From Aedoeadaptatus coxii (GTDB taxonomy: Bacteria; Bacillota; Clostridia; Tissierellales; Peptoniphilaceae): a stretch of 64,000 nt of DNA. A model generated the notes under the pieces. The model did no database searches. It was not told the origin of the DNA and worked only from the letters and a program-made list of their open reading frames with translations. The position numbers and the translations under genes are program-made. This document shows positions 1 to 7,648 of the stretch, in pieces. The stretch lies in assembly GCF_903819215.1 (NCBI RefSeq), contig NZ_CAIJCT010000006.1; one strand, given 5' to 3'. Positions within the stretch are counted from its first letter, which is position 1; every line of letters starts with the position of its first letter.

Positions 1-548
1 TGGAAGTATTCGATGGCGTCTAATGGATAGGTTATGGTTTGGAAGGCTTTTTTTACAAGAGTGGCATCGCGGTAGTAATCGCAGGCGTAACCTATGACTA
101 CGCGGTTAAAGAGGTCGGTGATGGCACATACGTAGGCCCACCGATTGTTCACTCGAACGTAGGTTAGATCGGAAACGATGACTTCCAGCGGCGAACGCTC
201 GTTGAATTTTCTGTCGATGATGTTTTTGGTTTTGGATTCATTTTTCTGTGAAGGATGGTGTTTGTACTGCGCTTTTGTGTAAACGGAGATCAGATGTAGT
301 TTTTTCATGATGGTGCGTATACGCCGTCTGGATGCAATGATGTTTTCAGACGCCAATTCGCTTTTTATCTTGCGAGCACCGTAAACTTGGCGGCTGGCAC
401 TGAAGATCGCACGAACACGTATTTCTAAGGCGATGGTTTCTTTAGAAAGTGCTTTCGGTTGGTAGTAATAAGCAGAGCGGCTTATATTGAGTGCACGGCA
501 AAGCGCTGATACTGAGTACTTATGTTTTAATCGATCGATTACATATCG
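1..548 (-). CDS. IS3-family transposase OrfB, partial
   Basis: About 180 codons of the DDE transposase that cuts and joins IS3 ends. The HTH_21-like segment is followed by the rve core, including the stretch VSDLTYVRVNNRWAYVC with the first catalytic Asp. The later catalytic Asp and Glu lie beyond the window edge. It has no start of its own and would be made by -1 frameshifting from OrfA at an A-rich run near 549-554 (minus strand G AAA AAC). No internal stop is visible in the part shown, but the companion OrfA is truncated, so it is unlikely to be expressed as a functional fusion. Confidence 0.85.
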
Positions 549-664
549 TTTTTCTCTGCAAGTATCAGCGCGGCCTGCTTTAAAATATCATTTTCCATCT
601 TCAATTTTTGAATTTCCTTGCGTAACGCGAAGAGTTCCTTTTTGCATCGCTCAAAAATTTCAAA
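539..664 (-). pseudogene. IS3-family OrfA remnant
   Basis: Only the last 41 codons of the small IS3 OrfA remain. They end in the leucine-zipper-like region typical of these proteins (KLKMENDILKQAALILAEK). The upstream helix-turn-helix half is missing and an in-frame stop at 665-667 precedes the remnant. OrfA normally binds the IS ends and pairs with OrfB through the zipper. Here the loss of the HTH half means no functional transposase. Confidence 0.8.
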
Positions 665-774
665 TTATGCTGGAGATTTTGCAGAGAGAAATTTTTCAAA
701 AAAGATGCGAATGTATGTTTGTTTTTTAAAAAGATGTGTATCTATTAACTAACAAGTCTTAAGGGGGTAATATT

Positions 775-3318
775 TTGACTGAGTGGTATGCGCATATTGA
801 TCAGAAGAATAGAGAACGTCGGCAATCCCTCCTCGATCATCTGGAAAACACGGCAAGGGAATGTGCCGAGATTGGCGAGGAGATAGCGCTTAAAAATCTG
901 CTTTATTTTGTCGGGTTTCTACATGACGCGGGAAAATGCAAATTTGTTTTTCAACAAAAGATTTTACATAATGGGAGCGAAAGGGTGGATCACTCAACTT
1001 TTGGCGGCCTTTTAACTTTGAATTTTCTCGATGAGATTTACGAAGCTTTTCACAAAAATTCGGACAGTGGGTATTGGTCGCCTTTTGTGGAGAAGCAGAA
1101 GAATGATCCTTACACGATTCTCTATCTCAATGATTTCGTCTACACGTTAGTTTACCCGATCATGTCCCATCACGGGCCTTTCGATTTGGTGCGACAAAAC
1201 GAAAATTACGACTATATTTATGCACCTCTTGAACGGACGAAAAGAGAAAGAGAGTCTGCCGACTTTGAAAACGATTACCGTGCTTTTCTGCGTCTTATGG
1301 GCGAAAAAGAAATCGACCTACGGGAGATTTTTATCGAGGGATTTGATGAATACGTAGCCCTCGTCAAGAAGCTGGAAGGCTTGGCGGAAAAGACCGGAAG
1401 CGACGAAGAAGAAGCCCTACTTTTTTACAATGGGATGCTTATGCGCCTTATTGTCTCGATTTTAAAGTCGGCAGATATTAAAGATACAATCAATTCATAT
1501 GAGACAGTTATCGAGGATGTGGGTGAGGAGACTTTTGAAGGTATCATAAGTGATTTTGAAAAGCGTGTGCTGAGTAAGTATGAGAGTTTCGGCGCGCCGT
1601 CGAAAGAGTTGGATTTTGCTAGAAAAAACATAGCCGATGCCATTTTAAAACGCTCGAAACGAGATTCTGTAGGAATCTACACACTGGATCTTCCCACGGG
1701 AGCGGGAAAGACTTTGCTATCTCTGCGTTATGGAACCAATCAAATGAAATATTGCGGGAAGCGGCGCTTCTTCTATGTAACCTCATATCTTTCCGTATTG
1801 GAGCAAAATGCAAAAACTATGAAAGAGGTTTTGGGAAACAACGACTATGTCTTGGAGCATCATTCCAATGTGGTGAGGGAAGACGAAGAGGATCGAAAGC
1901 TCGAAAAGCGGGATGAAGAGGAGGATTCTCTTGAAGCAGTGCGCCAAAAATTTTTAGTGGACGATTGGACATCTCCTGTGGTGTTGACGACCATGGTGCA
2001 ATTTTTTAATACGCTTTTTAAAGGACGATCCGGAAATTTGACACGTTTTAAGTCTCTCATCAATAGCGTAGTAGTTTTGGATGAATTGCAATCTCTGCCT
2101 TCGGAAGTTCTGTATCTTATGAATTTGGCACTGAATTTCATGAAGAATGTTATGAAAACGACGGTGGTGCTTTCGACAGCGACTCAGCCTGCTTACGGCT
2201 CCTTGAGTCTGATCCATCGGTTGGACTACGGCAATGAGAATGGAGAGGAAAAAGAAGTCGTCACCGTGCCTTCTGAAGATGTAAAAAGCTTCGAACGTTC
2301 GAAAGTTTTCATCTACGGTTCCATCGAAAAGGAATATGCTCTCGACGACGTGGCGGATTTCGTATTAGAAGGGCGTGGGATGTCGCAACTTATCATCTTA
2401 AACACGAAAGGGGCGGTGCGCGGTCTTTACGATCGTCTCGCGGGCGAAATTCCTGAGGAGGATCTTTACTACTTAACGACGAATCTTACGGCGGCGGATC
2501 GCTTAAAACGCATCGATGAAATAAAAAAGCGGCTCGAGCTGAACGAGCCGATCTGCGTGGTGAGCACTCAGCTTATAGAAGCCGGAGTGGATGTAGATTT
2601 TGCGCGGGTGGTGCGCTCCCTTACGGGAATCGATTCCATCGTTCAGGCGAGAGGGCGGTGCAATCGGGAAGGTAAGCGAAAAGATGCCCGTACTTATATT
2701 GTGAATATAAATCGGAAAGAGGAAAATATTGCGCCTTTAAAGGGGATGAGGGAGAGGAAACTCGCAAGCCGTCTAATTTTAGAAGGGCAAGAAGGAGAAG
2801 TTGACATAGAGGAATTGATTACGCCCTACTTTGAAAGGCTATATGCCAATTTGAAAGAGAGCGAACTGATGGAACCTTTGGAGCTCCTGGCGAAAAATCG
2901 AAGGAAAAGGGATATTCTATTAAAATCTATTCCTTCGGCAAAGCAATACGGCAGCGGCATCATTCTCGAAGGGCCTAAAATATTGCATTTTTTCCAATCG
3001 TTTAAAACCGCCTACGACAGCTTCCAATTAATCGACGATTCTCAAGAGGTGGCGATTGTGGACTATGAAGAAACACATGAGGACTTGGAGAGATTAAGAG
3101 ACTTAGATGAGGATGTAAAGGTAAGCTTTGACGGACAGAAGTTAAAAGAAATGCGCGCTATTATTCGCGGCTTGACGCGCCATACGGTGCCCGTCCACAA
3201 AGAAGTATGGGATCAGTGCGAGAAAATATTAGATGGCACAGTGAGCATCTTGCCAAACAATTTTTACGACGAGCGATTTGGAGTAAAGGTGGACGATCCG
3301 GAAAATTTTTTGCTCTAA
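775..3318 (+). CDS. cas3: CRISPR-associated helicase-nuclease Cas3 (type I-C)
   Basis: 847 aa, the effector that unwinds and degrades DNA marked by Cascade. The N-terminal HD nuclease has H50-D51 (FLHDAGK) and a later SHHGPFD histidine pair. The SF2 helicase has Walker A LPTGAGKT near residues 304-311, a DELQ motif II near 433 and motif VI QARGRCNREG. The start is a TTG at 775 preceded by AAGGGGGT with 6-nt spacing. It lies 155 bp before cas5c and has its own terminator, so it is probably transcribed separately from the Cascade operon. The IS3 remnant ends about 110 bp upstream, so its native promoter may have been altered. No convincing sigma-A promoter was found. Confidence 0.96.
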   Translation: MTEWYAHIDQKNRERRQSLLDHLENTARECAEIGEEIALKNLLYFVGFLHDAGKCKFVFQQKILHNGSERVDHSTFGGLLTLNFLDEIYEAFHKNSDSGYWSPFVEKQKNDPYTILYLNDFVYTLVYPIMSHHGPFDLVRQNENYDYIYAPLERTKRERESADFENDYRAFLRLMGEKEIDLREIFIEGFDEYVALVKKLEGLAEKTGSDEEEALLFYNGMLMRLIVSILKSADIKDTINSYETVIEDVGEETFEGIISDFEKRVLSKYESFGAPSKELDFARKNIADAILKRSKRDSVGIYTLDLPTGAGKTLLSLRYGTNQMKYCGKRRFFYVTSYLSVLEQNAKTMKEVLGNNDYVLEHHSNVVREDEEDRKLEKRDEEEDSLEAVRQKFLVDDWTSPVVLTTMVQFFNTLFKGRSGNLTRFKSLINSVVVLDELQSLPSEVLYLMNLALNFMKNVMKTTVVLSTATQPAYGSLSLIHRLDYGNENGEEKEVVTVPSEDVKSFERSKVFIYGSIEKEYALDDVADFVLEGRGMSQLIILNTKGAVRGLYDRLAGEIPEEDLYYLTTNLTAADRLKRIDEIKKRLELNEPICVVSTQLIEAGVDVDFARVVRSLTGIDSIVQARGRCNREGKRKDARTYIVNINRKEENIAPLKGMRERKLASRLILEGQEGEVDIEELITPYFERLYANLKESELMEPLELLAKNRRKRDILLKSIPSAKQYGSGIILEGPKILHFFQSFKTAYDSFQLIDDSQEVAIVDYEETHEDLERLRDLDEDVKVSFDGQKLKEMRAIIRGLTRHTVPVHKEVWDQCEKILDGTVSILPNNFYDERFGVKVDDPENFLL

Positions 3319-3320
3319 AT

Positions 3321-3346
3321 AGAAAAAGACCGTAACGGCCTTTTTC
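3321..3346. terminator. Bidirectional terminator of cas3 and the crRNA-like RNA
   Basis: A near-palindrome, AAAAAGACCG-TAA-CGGCCTTTTT, with one mismatched pair and a T-run on each strand. Read rightward it ends cas3 (stop at 3316-3318). Read leftward it ends the crRNA-like transcript that begins at 3382. Confidence 0.85.
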
Positions 3347-3382
3347 AAAAGAAACATATTTCAATCCACAGCTTTCGCTGAC
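3322..3382 (-). ncRNA. crRNA-like cas-regulating guide RNA (CreR-type candidate)
   Basis: A 61-nt element transcribed away from cas5c. It begins GTC, as the array repeat does, forms a short hairpin CAGC-GAAA-GCTG, then carries TGGATTGAAAT (3368-3358), identical to the 11-nt 5' tag of crRNAs from this array. A 36-nt spacer-like stretch (3357-3322) follows, within the 34-37 nt range of array spacers, and its 3' half is the terminator hairpin. An extended -10 (TGATATAAT) puts +1 at 3382, the first base. Spacer positions 1-5, 7-11, 13, 15, 17, 18 and 20 match the minus strand of the cas5c promoter, beside a TTC PAM. Guide RNAs repressing cas operons (CreA/CreR) are known from other subtypes. Function here is inferred from sequence. 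Confidence 0.85.
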
Positions 3383-3388
3383 GGGAAT

Positions 3389-3416
3389 ATTATATCAAAT
3401 ATGAGAAAGAGAGCAA
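3389..3416 (-). promoter_or_regulatory. Extended -10 promoter of the crRNA-like RNA
   Basis: On the minus strand a perfect TATAAT (3394-3389) is preceded by TGA, giving the extended -10 TGnTATAAT. A weak -35 (TTGCTC, 3416-3411) lies 16 nt upstream. The predicted start seven bases downstream is 3382, exactly the first base of the mini-repeat. Confidence 0.8.
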
Positions 3417-3423
3417 TATACCA

Positions 3424-3459
3424 TTGACAAGAGTCTATATTAAAAGTAACATGAAGATA
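3424..3459 (+). promoter_or_regulatory. cas5c operon promoter overlapping a TTC-PAM protospacer
   Basis: TTGACA (3424-3429), a 17-nt spacer, then TAACAT (3447-3452), with +1 near 3459 and a strong ribosome site before cas5c. The -10 is the first six bases of the predicted protospacer read on the minus strand (from 3452 downwards). Its PAM is TTC on the minus strand (GAA at 3453-3455). A 36-nt protospacer would cover -10, spacer and -35, so bound Cascade would block the promoter. Confidence 0.82.
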
Positions 3460-3473
3460 AAAGGAGGTGAACT

Positions 3474-4178
3474 ATGGAACGATCGAAATATTTCTACGCT
3501 AAAGTTTACGGAGATAGGGCGTTGATAACAGCTCCCGAAAGCAAGAGTGGGGGAGAAAAGTATAGTTTGTCGGTACCCACAAGAGAAATGCTTCGGGGGA
3601 TTATCGACGCCAATTATTTTAAGCCAGTCTTAAGAAATGTCGTCGACGAAGTGAGGATAATGTGTGAAATAGAATCATACACTCAGGGAATGCGGCTTTT
3701 GTTTAAGGATTATACTTCCGATAGATCTGCATACACCTATCTTAGAAATGTATGTTATTATGTGAAATTTCATTTCGAGTGGAACGAGGCGCGGGAGGAT
3801 TTAAAAGGTGATCGAAACTTTAAAAAGCACGAAGCTATAACGGAGCGCTCCTTAAGGCGAGGAGGCAGGCGCCCGATCTTTCTGGGTGTAAGCGAATGCA
3901 TGGGCTATATTGAAGAGCTGACAGAAAATGAGTACGAGCACGACGAGGGGCATTACGACGATAAAAATCTCGGTTTCGGATTGATGTTTAACGAATTTAT
4001 CTATCCGGATAAGCCCGGCGGTATGCTGAAAGCGGTGTATGTACCGATTAATATGAAAAAGGGCCGCATCAACTATGAGGAATTGGAAGGGCAGGGAATT
4101 ATAAACGAAGTGCGTAATTACGACTTTAAAGAGCCTGTCATGACCCGAACTGTCGACGAAGAATTGGAAGATTATTAA
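3474..4178 (+). CDS. cas5c: Cas5c (Cas5d) crRNA-processing subunit
   Basis: 234 aa, the usual size. In type I-C this RAMP protein replaces Cas6: it cuts each repeat below the hairpin and stays on the 5' tag in Cascade. The Lys-His pair K118-H119 (FKKHEA) and Y48 fall where catalytic residues lie in characterised Cas5d proteins, and the glycine-rich loop RRGGRRPIFLG follows. Start ATG at 3474 has AAAGGAGGTG 5 nt upstream. It is the first gene of the cas5c-cas8c-cas7c-cas4-cas1-cas2 operon and the one whose promoter the crRNA-like RNA appears to target. Confidence 0.95.
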   Translation: MERSKYFYAKVYGDRALITAPESKSGGEKYSLSVPTREMLRGIIDANYFKPVLRNVVDEVRIMCEIESYTQGMRLLFKDYTSDRSAYTYLRNVCYYVKFHFEWNEAREDLKGDRNFKKHEAITERSLRRGGRRPIFLGVSECMGYIEELTENEYEHDEGHYDDKNLGFGLMFNEFIYPDKPGGMLKAVYVPINMKKGRINYEELEGQGIINEVRNYDFKEPVMTRTVDEELEDY

Positions 4179-4190
4179 AGGAGGTGAGAC

Positions 4191-6152
4191 ATGAGTTTAT
4201 TATCTGCTTTGCTCAAATCTTATGATTATGCACTGGATAACAATATGGTGGGGAAGCCCGATCAGTACGGGGATATTATTTTACCCATGTACTACGGTTC
4301 AAAAAAATCCGATGGGAAAAATATCATAGAAGTACTTATCGATAAAGATAGTGAATTAAAAGATGCGAATCTCCTAGATGATGGTGAAGTAATCATTTTT
4401 CCCGTAACGGAAGACTCGGTTGCCAGGAGTAGCGGCTTGGCGCCCCATCCTCTCACCGACTCCGCATCCTACGTAATACCGGATGGAGGGAAAAGGAGCG
4501 CAGCTTATCTAGAACAGATGGAAATGTGGTTGAATTATGATGATAATGATTACGTCCGTATAATTTATAAATTTTTGCAACGAGAGAATGTTTATACCGC
4601 TATCCAAAACTATGTAAAAGAGCATCAAGAGGAAGAGATAGAGAAGCAGCAAGAAGTAAAAAAAGGAAAGAAGAAGAAACCTGAAAAGATTGATTATGAA
4701 AAGGTATTCATTACTTTTTCTATTGTAGACCATGATGGTTTAAGAAATGTGAGCGTAAGCGATAATTTGGATCTGCAAAAGTGCTACCGCAGTTTTGTAG
4801 AATTTCAAAATGAAAGGGACCCCAATAGACCGAAGATAATTTGCAACTTAAGTGGAAAATCGGATTTTCTTTGCGTAAAGCATCAGCCATTGATAGTAAA
4901 TGCGCGACTCTTGCCTCAGATTACGGCAAAAGCGGAAAACTACAAAGGACGCTTTTCTAAGGCGGATCAAAATATCGTCCTTGGTGTGGAGACGAGTCAA
5001 AAGATCCATTTAATGGCAAAGTATCTTCTTTCTGGAAAAAACACACACTCCTGGTTAGGGGAAAATGCTCAAGTCATTGCTTGGTTTTCAGATGATATTC
5101 GAAACGAAAGTGAAGCAAGTATCGAGAGGTCTATTCAACCGGATATAGTTGAGGAGATAATGCAAAGAGCGGTGGCTGACACCAAAGACGAGAGCGGCCT
5201 ATCCATCGCAGATGAAACGACAAAAGAGATCGTTCGATCTTTTACTAATGGTAATCCGAAATTTTCTAACGATGCAAAATATTATGTCGCTATTCTTGAC
5301 AGCATCAGCAAAGGGCGAGTCATGATGAAGTATTTCAAAGAACTCAGCGTTTCCCGCCTGAAGGCGAACCTCTATTCATGGCATGAAAAGTATCACTGGT
5401 ACGGTAGCGGAAAAGAAACTCGCAACAAGAAATATACGCCTAGCCTGAAGCGCATCATTCTTGCGGCCTATGGCACAGAACGAGAGAATGATAACTTACA
5501 AAAAAAAGCAGTGCTGAAAGTATCTAAAGAGGCATTTTATATCAGTCAGTATCAAAACATTATAACGGCACTAATAGAAGGGCGGGATATCCCCTCAAAC
5601 TTTGAAAAAGCACTCGCCATCAATATTCGCAATCGCATGCATTATGACGAGATGTGGAATGAAGTAAAATTTTGTGCCTTGGCCGTTTTAAATCATAGAG
5701 GAGGTTTTGAATCAGCCATGATTAAACGAGACTATACCGATCGTTCCTATTTATTTGGACGCTTGTTGGCTCTTTTTGAACAAATGGAAATTATTTCCTA
5801 TGAAGAAGACAAGGTACGCACAACGCATGCTCAAAAATTGTGGGCGAGCTATACCAATAATCCTGCAGTAAATATGTTGCGTATAAGAAAGCTGTTAACT
5901 CCCTACCAAATAAAACTTGCTAAGAGCGAGTCGCCAATAAAGCGAGAACTATACAGGGATCTAGTAGAAGAAATAACCACGGTAACCTCTATGCTTAATG
6001 AGCATTACGATATCCGTTCAAGAGAAATGAACCGGCCCCTGGATTACATGTTTATTTTTGGCTATGAGGCCCAAAGACGTTCTATCCAATCAAAAAAATA
6101 TCGAGTAGAAAAGCAAGTTGAAGAGAAGGAGGCTCAAAATGATCAACAATAA
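4191..6152 (+). CDS. cas8c: Cas8c (Csd1) large Cascade subunit
   Basis: 653 aa, placed between cas5c and cas7c as in all type I-C operons. Cas8c reads the PAM and starts target unwinding. The sequence is of the Csd1 family with no enzymatic motif. A lysine/glutamate-rich linker lies near residues 145-165. Start ATG 4191 follows AAAGGAGGTGAGAC. The C-terminal part, from Met510, probably doubles as the separately translated small subunit Cas11c, and the last codons overlap cas7c by 14 nt, which suggests translational coupling. Confidence 0.93.
   Translation: MSLLSALLKSYDYALDNNMVGKPDQYGDIILPMYYGSKKSDGKNIIEVLIDKDSELKDANLLDDGEVIIFPVTEDSVARSSGLAPHPLTDSASYVIPDGGKRSAAYLEQMEMWLNYDDNDYVRIIYKFLQRENVYTAIQNYVKEHQEEEIEKQQEVKKGKKKKPEKIDYEKVFITFSIVDHDGLRNVSVSDNLDLQKCYRSFVEFQNERDPNRPKIICNLSGKSDFLCVKHQPLIVNARLLPQITAKAENYKGRFSKADQNIVLGVETSQKIHLMAKYLLSGKNTHSWLGENAQVIAWFSDDIRNESEASIERSIQPDIVEEIMQRAVADTKDESGLSIADETTKEIVRSFTNGNPKFSNDAKYYVAILDSISKGRVMMKYFKELSVSRLKANLYSWHEKYHWYGSGKETRNKKYTPSLKRIILAAYGTERENDNLQKKAVLKVSKEAFYISQYQNIITALIEGRDIPSNFEKALAINIRNRMHYDEMWNEVKFCALAVLNHRGGFESAMIKRDYTDRSYLFGRLLALFEQMEIISYEEDKVRTTHAQKLWASYTNNPAVNMLRIRKLLTPYQIKLAKSESPIKRELYRDLVEEITTVTSMLNEHYDIRSREMNRPLDYMFIFGYEAQRRSIQSKKYRVEKQVEEKEAQNDQQ
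5718..6152 (+). CDS. cas11c: Cas11c small subunit from internal start in cas8c
   Basis: Type I-C systems make a small subunit from an internal start near the 3' end of cas8c. Here an in-frame ATG at 5718 (Met510, MIKRDYTDRSYLFGR) would give 144 aa, near the known size of about 120 aa. A strong Shine-Dalgarno AGAGGAGG lies at 5697-5704, although the 13-nt spacing is longer than ideal. The product is helical and basic, as expected for subunits that line the displaced strand. No other candidate with a ribosome site was seen in the last 500 bp. Confidence 0.55.
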   Translation: MIKRDYTDRSYLFGRLLALFEQMEIISYEEDKVRTTHAQKLWASYTNNPAVNMLRIRKLLTPYQIKLAKSESPIKRELYRDLVEEITTVTSMLNEHYDIRSREMNRPLDYMFIFGYEAQRRSIQSKKYRVEKQVEEKEAQNDQQ

Positions 6153-6993
6153 GGTGGATTTTATTTTTACAATTGAAGTAGAAAACGCGAACCCTAATGG
6201 GGATCCCCTCACCGGTAATATGCCCAGAATGGACTCAAGAGGATATGGGGAAATAAGTGATGTATGCTTGAAACGAAAAATCAGAAATCGTATGCAGGAT
6301 ATGGGGCATGAGATTTTTGTAAAATCTGCTGAACGATGTGACGACGGCTTTACGTCATTAGAAAAGAGGTTTGATGCTAACTTCAAGAAAGGCACTCCTG
6401 ATGCGGAAGTAGTTAGTGTAGCAAATGAAAAATGGATGGATATTCGTTCCTTTGGTCAGGTGTTTACTTATCAGGAAAAAGCGCTTGGAATTCGTGGTGC
6501 GGTAAGTATTTCCATTGCAAAATCGGTAGACCCGATCGATCCCGTTAGTATGCAAATTACTAAAAGTGTCAACGGAAAAGAACCAAAGAAAAAAGATGCA
6601 CGCAGCGCCGATACTATGGGAAGCAAGCATTTTGTAGATTACGGTGTTTACGTGGTCAATGGTAGTGTTAACTGCTACTTTGCGGAAAAGACAGGCTTCG
6701 ACGAAGAAGATCTAAGGGTCTTAAAAGAATGTATTCGTACACTATTTGTCAACGACGTATCTTCCGCCCGTCCCGACGGATCCATGGAAGTAAGAGATAT
6801 CTATTGGTTTAATCACTCCTCTAAAGTGGGCGATGTTTCCAGCGGCAAAATAAAAGATCTTCTTATTCATGACGAACTGGATATGAATGCTTTGAAAGTT
6901 CGCTACGAAGATTATAACTTCCGATTGGACGGAGATAAACTGAAGGAATTCGAAGAACTAGGATTGAAAGTTGAGCATTTGACGGGGCTTTAA
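6139..6993 (+). CDS. cas7c: Cas7c (Csd2) Cascade backbone subunit
   Basis: 284 aa from the ATG at 6139, chosen because GAAGGAGG lies 7 nt upstream. An earlier in-frame ATG at 6118 lacks a ribosome site. The N-terminus NKVDFIFTIEVENANPNGDP is the family signature. Cas7c copies form the filament that holds the crRNA spacer and flip out every sixth base. This property matters for interpreting the mismatches of the crRNA-like RNA to the cas5c promoter. The start lies inside the end of cas8c. Confidence 0.95.
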   Translation: MINNKVDFIFTIEVENANPNGDPLTGNMPRMDSRGYGEISDVCLKRKIRNRMQDMGHEIFVKSAERCDDGFTSLEKRFDANFKKGTPDAEVVSVANEKWMDIRSFGQVFTYQEKALGIRGAVSISIAKSVDPIDPVSMQITKSVNGKEPKKKDARSADTMGSKHFVDYGVYVVNGSVNCYFAEKTGFDEEDLRVLKECIRTLFVNDVSSARPDGSMEVRDIYWFNHSSKVGDVSSGKIKDLLIHDELDMNALKVRYEDYNFRLDGDKLKEFEELGLKVEHLTGL

Positions 6994-6994
6994 A

Positions 6995-7648
6995 ATGTAC
7001 GGAGAAGACGACCTTCTCATGCTCAGTGGTATTCAGCACTTTCTATTTTGTAAACGTCAGTGGGCGCTTATTCACATAGGTCAGGTGTGGCTGGAGAATC
7101 ACTTAACGGCGGAAGGTCAATTGATGCATGAGAAAGTCGATCAACCTTTTTTAAAAGAAAAGCGGAAAGATCTTATTATATCCCGGGCCATGGATATAAG
7201 CTCCAATCGGCTGGGACTCTCCGGGAGAATTGATGCCATCGAATTTAAGCGTTTGGAAGAGGGGATTTCCATAAAAAATCGTAAGGGGAAGTGGTGGCCG
7301 ACCGTTATTGAGTATAAACATGGGAAAAAGAAAAAAGGTTCCTACGATGAAGCACAGCTCATGGCACAGGCCATGTGCATCGAGGAAGATTTCGGCGTGA
7401 CCATGGACTACGGCTATATTTATTACGGCGAGACCGATTCTCGGGAAAAAGTCGAGTACACACAGTCTCTCCGTGAGCTCGTAGAAGAAACGTCCCATGA
7501 GATGCACACCTTTTATGAGAGACGATATATTCCAAAAGCGGAGTATTTTAAAAACTGCACGCTATGTTCACTATATGAAGAATGTCGACCTAGGCTCACG
7601 AAAAAGACGAAAAACGTGTATCGTTATATTTATGAGGCGGAAGTATGA
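6995..7648 (+). CDS. cas4: Cas4 adaptation nuclease
   Basis: 217 aa RecB-like nuclease that trims prespacers and selects PAM ends together with Cas1-Cas2. The N-terminal FCKRQWALIH Cys and the C-terminal cluster NCTLCSLYEEC form the expected 4Fe-4S ligands. Nuclease residues include the conserved EYKHGKKKK segment. It begins one base after the cas7c stop and overlaps cas1 by 4 nt (ATGA), so the adaptation genes are translationally linked. Confidence 0.95.
   Translation: MYGEDDLLMLSGIQHFLFCKRQWALIHIGQVWLENHLTAEGQLMHEKVDQPFLKEKRKDLIISRAMDISSNRLGLSGRIDAIEFKRLEEGISIKNRKGKWWPTVIEYKHGKKKKGSYDEAQLMAQAMCIEEDFGVTMDYGYIYYGETDSREKVEYTQSLRELVEETSHEMHTFYERRYIPKAEYFKNCTLCSLYEECRPRLTKKTKNVYRYIYEAEV

Larger units (their letters stand above)
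1..664 (-). mobile_element. IS3-family insertion sequence remnant
   Basis: The minus strand carries the end of a small OrfA followed, in the -1 frame, by a long OrfB with an rve/DDE integrase core, which is the layout of IS3-family elements (IS150 group). The 5' side is destroyed: the OrfA frame is closed by an in-frame stop at 665-667 and no OrfA start or left inverted repeat can be seen before cas3. The 3' side runs out of the window. It is therefore probably a dead copy beside the CRISPR locus. Confidence 0.85.

Noticed and set aside
664..774. A second target of the crRNA-like seed upstream of cas3
   Set aside because: No TTC followed by ATGTT was found on either strand in this interval.
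3358..3382. The crRNA-like element as a leftover of a second, decayed CRISPR array
   Set aside because: There is only one repeat-like unit, with its own promoter starting exactly at its first base, an unchanged tag and a terminator. Random decay would not preserve those, and the promoter match favours a functional RNA.
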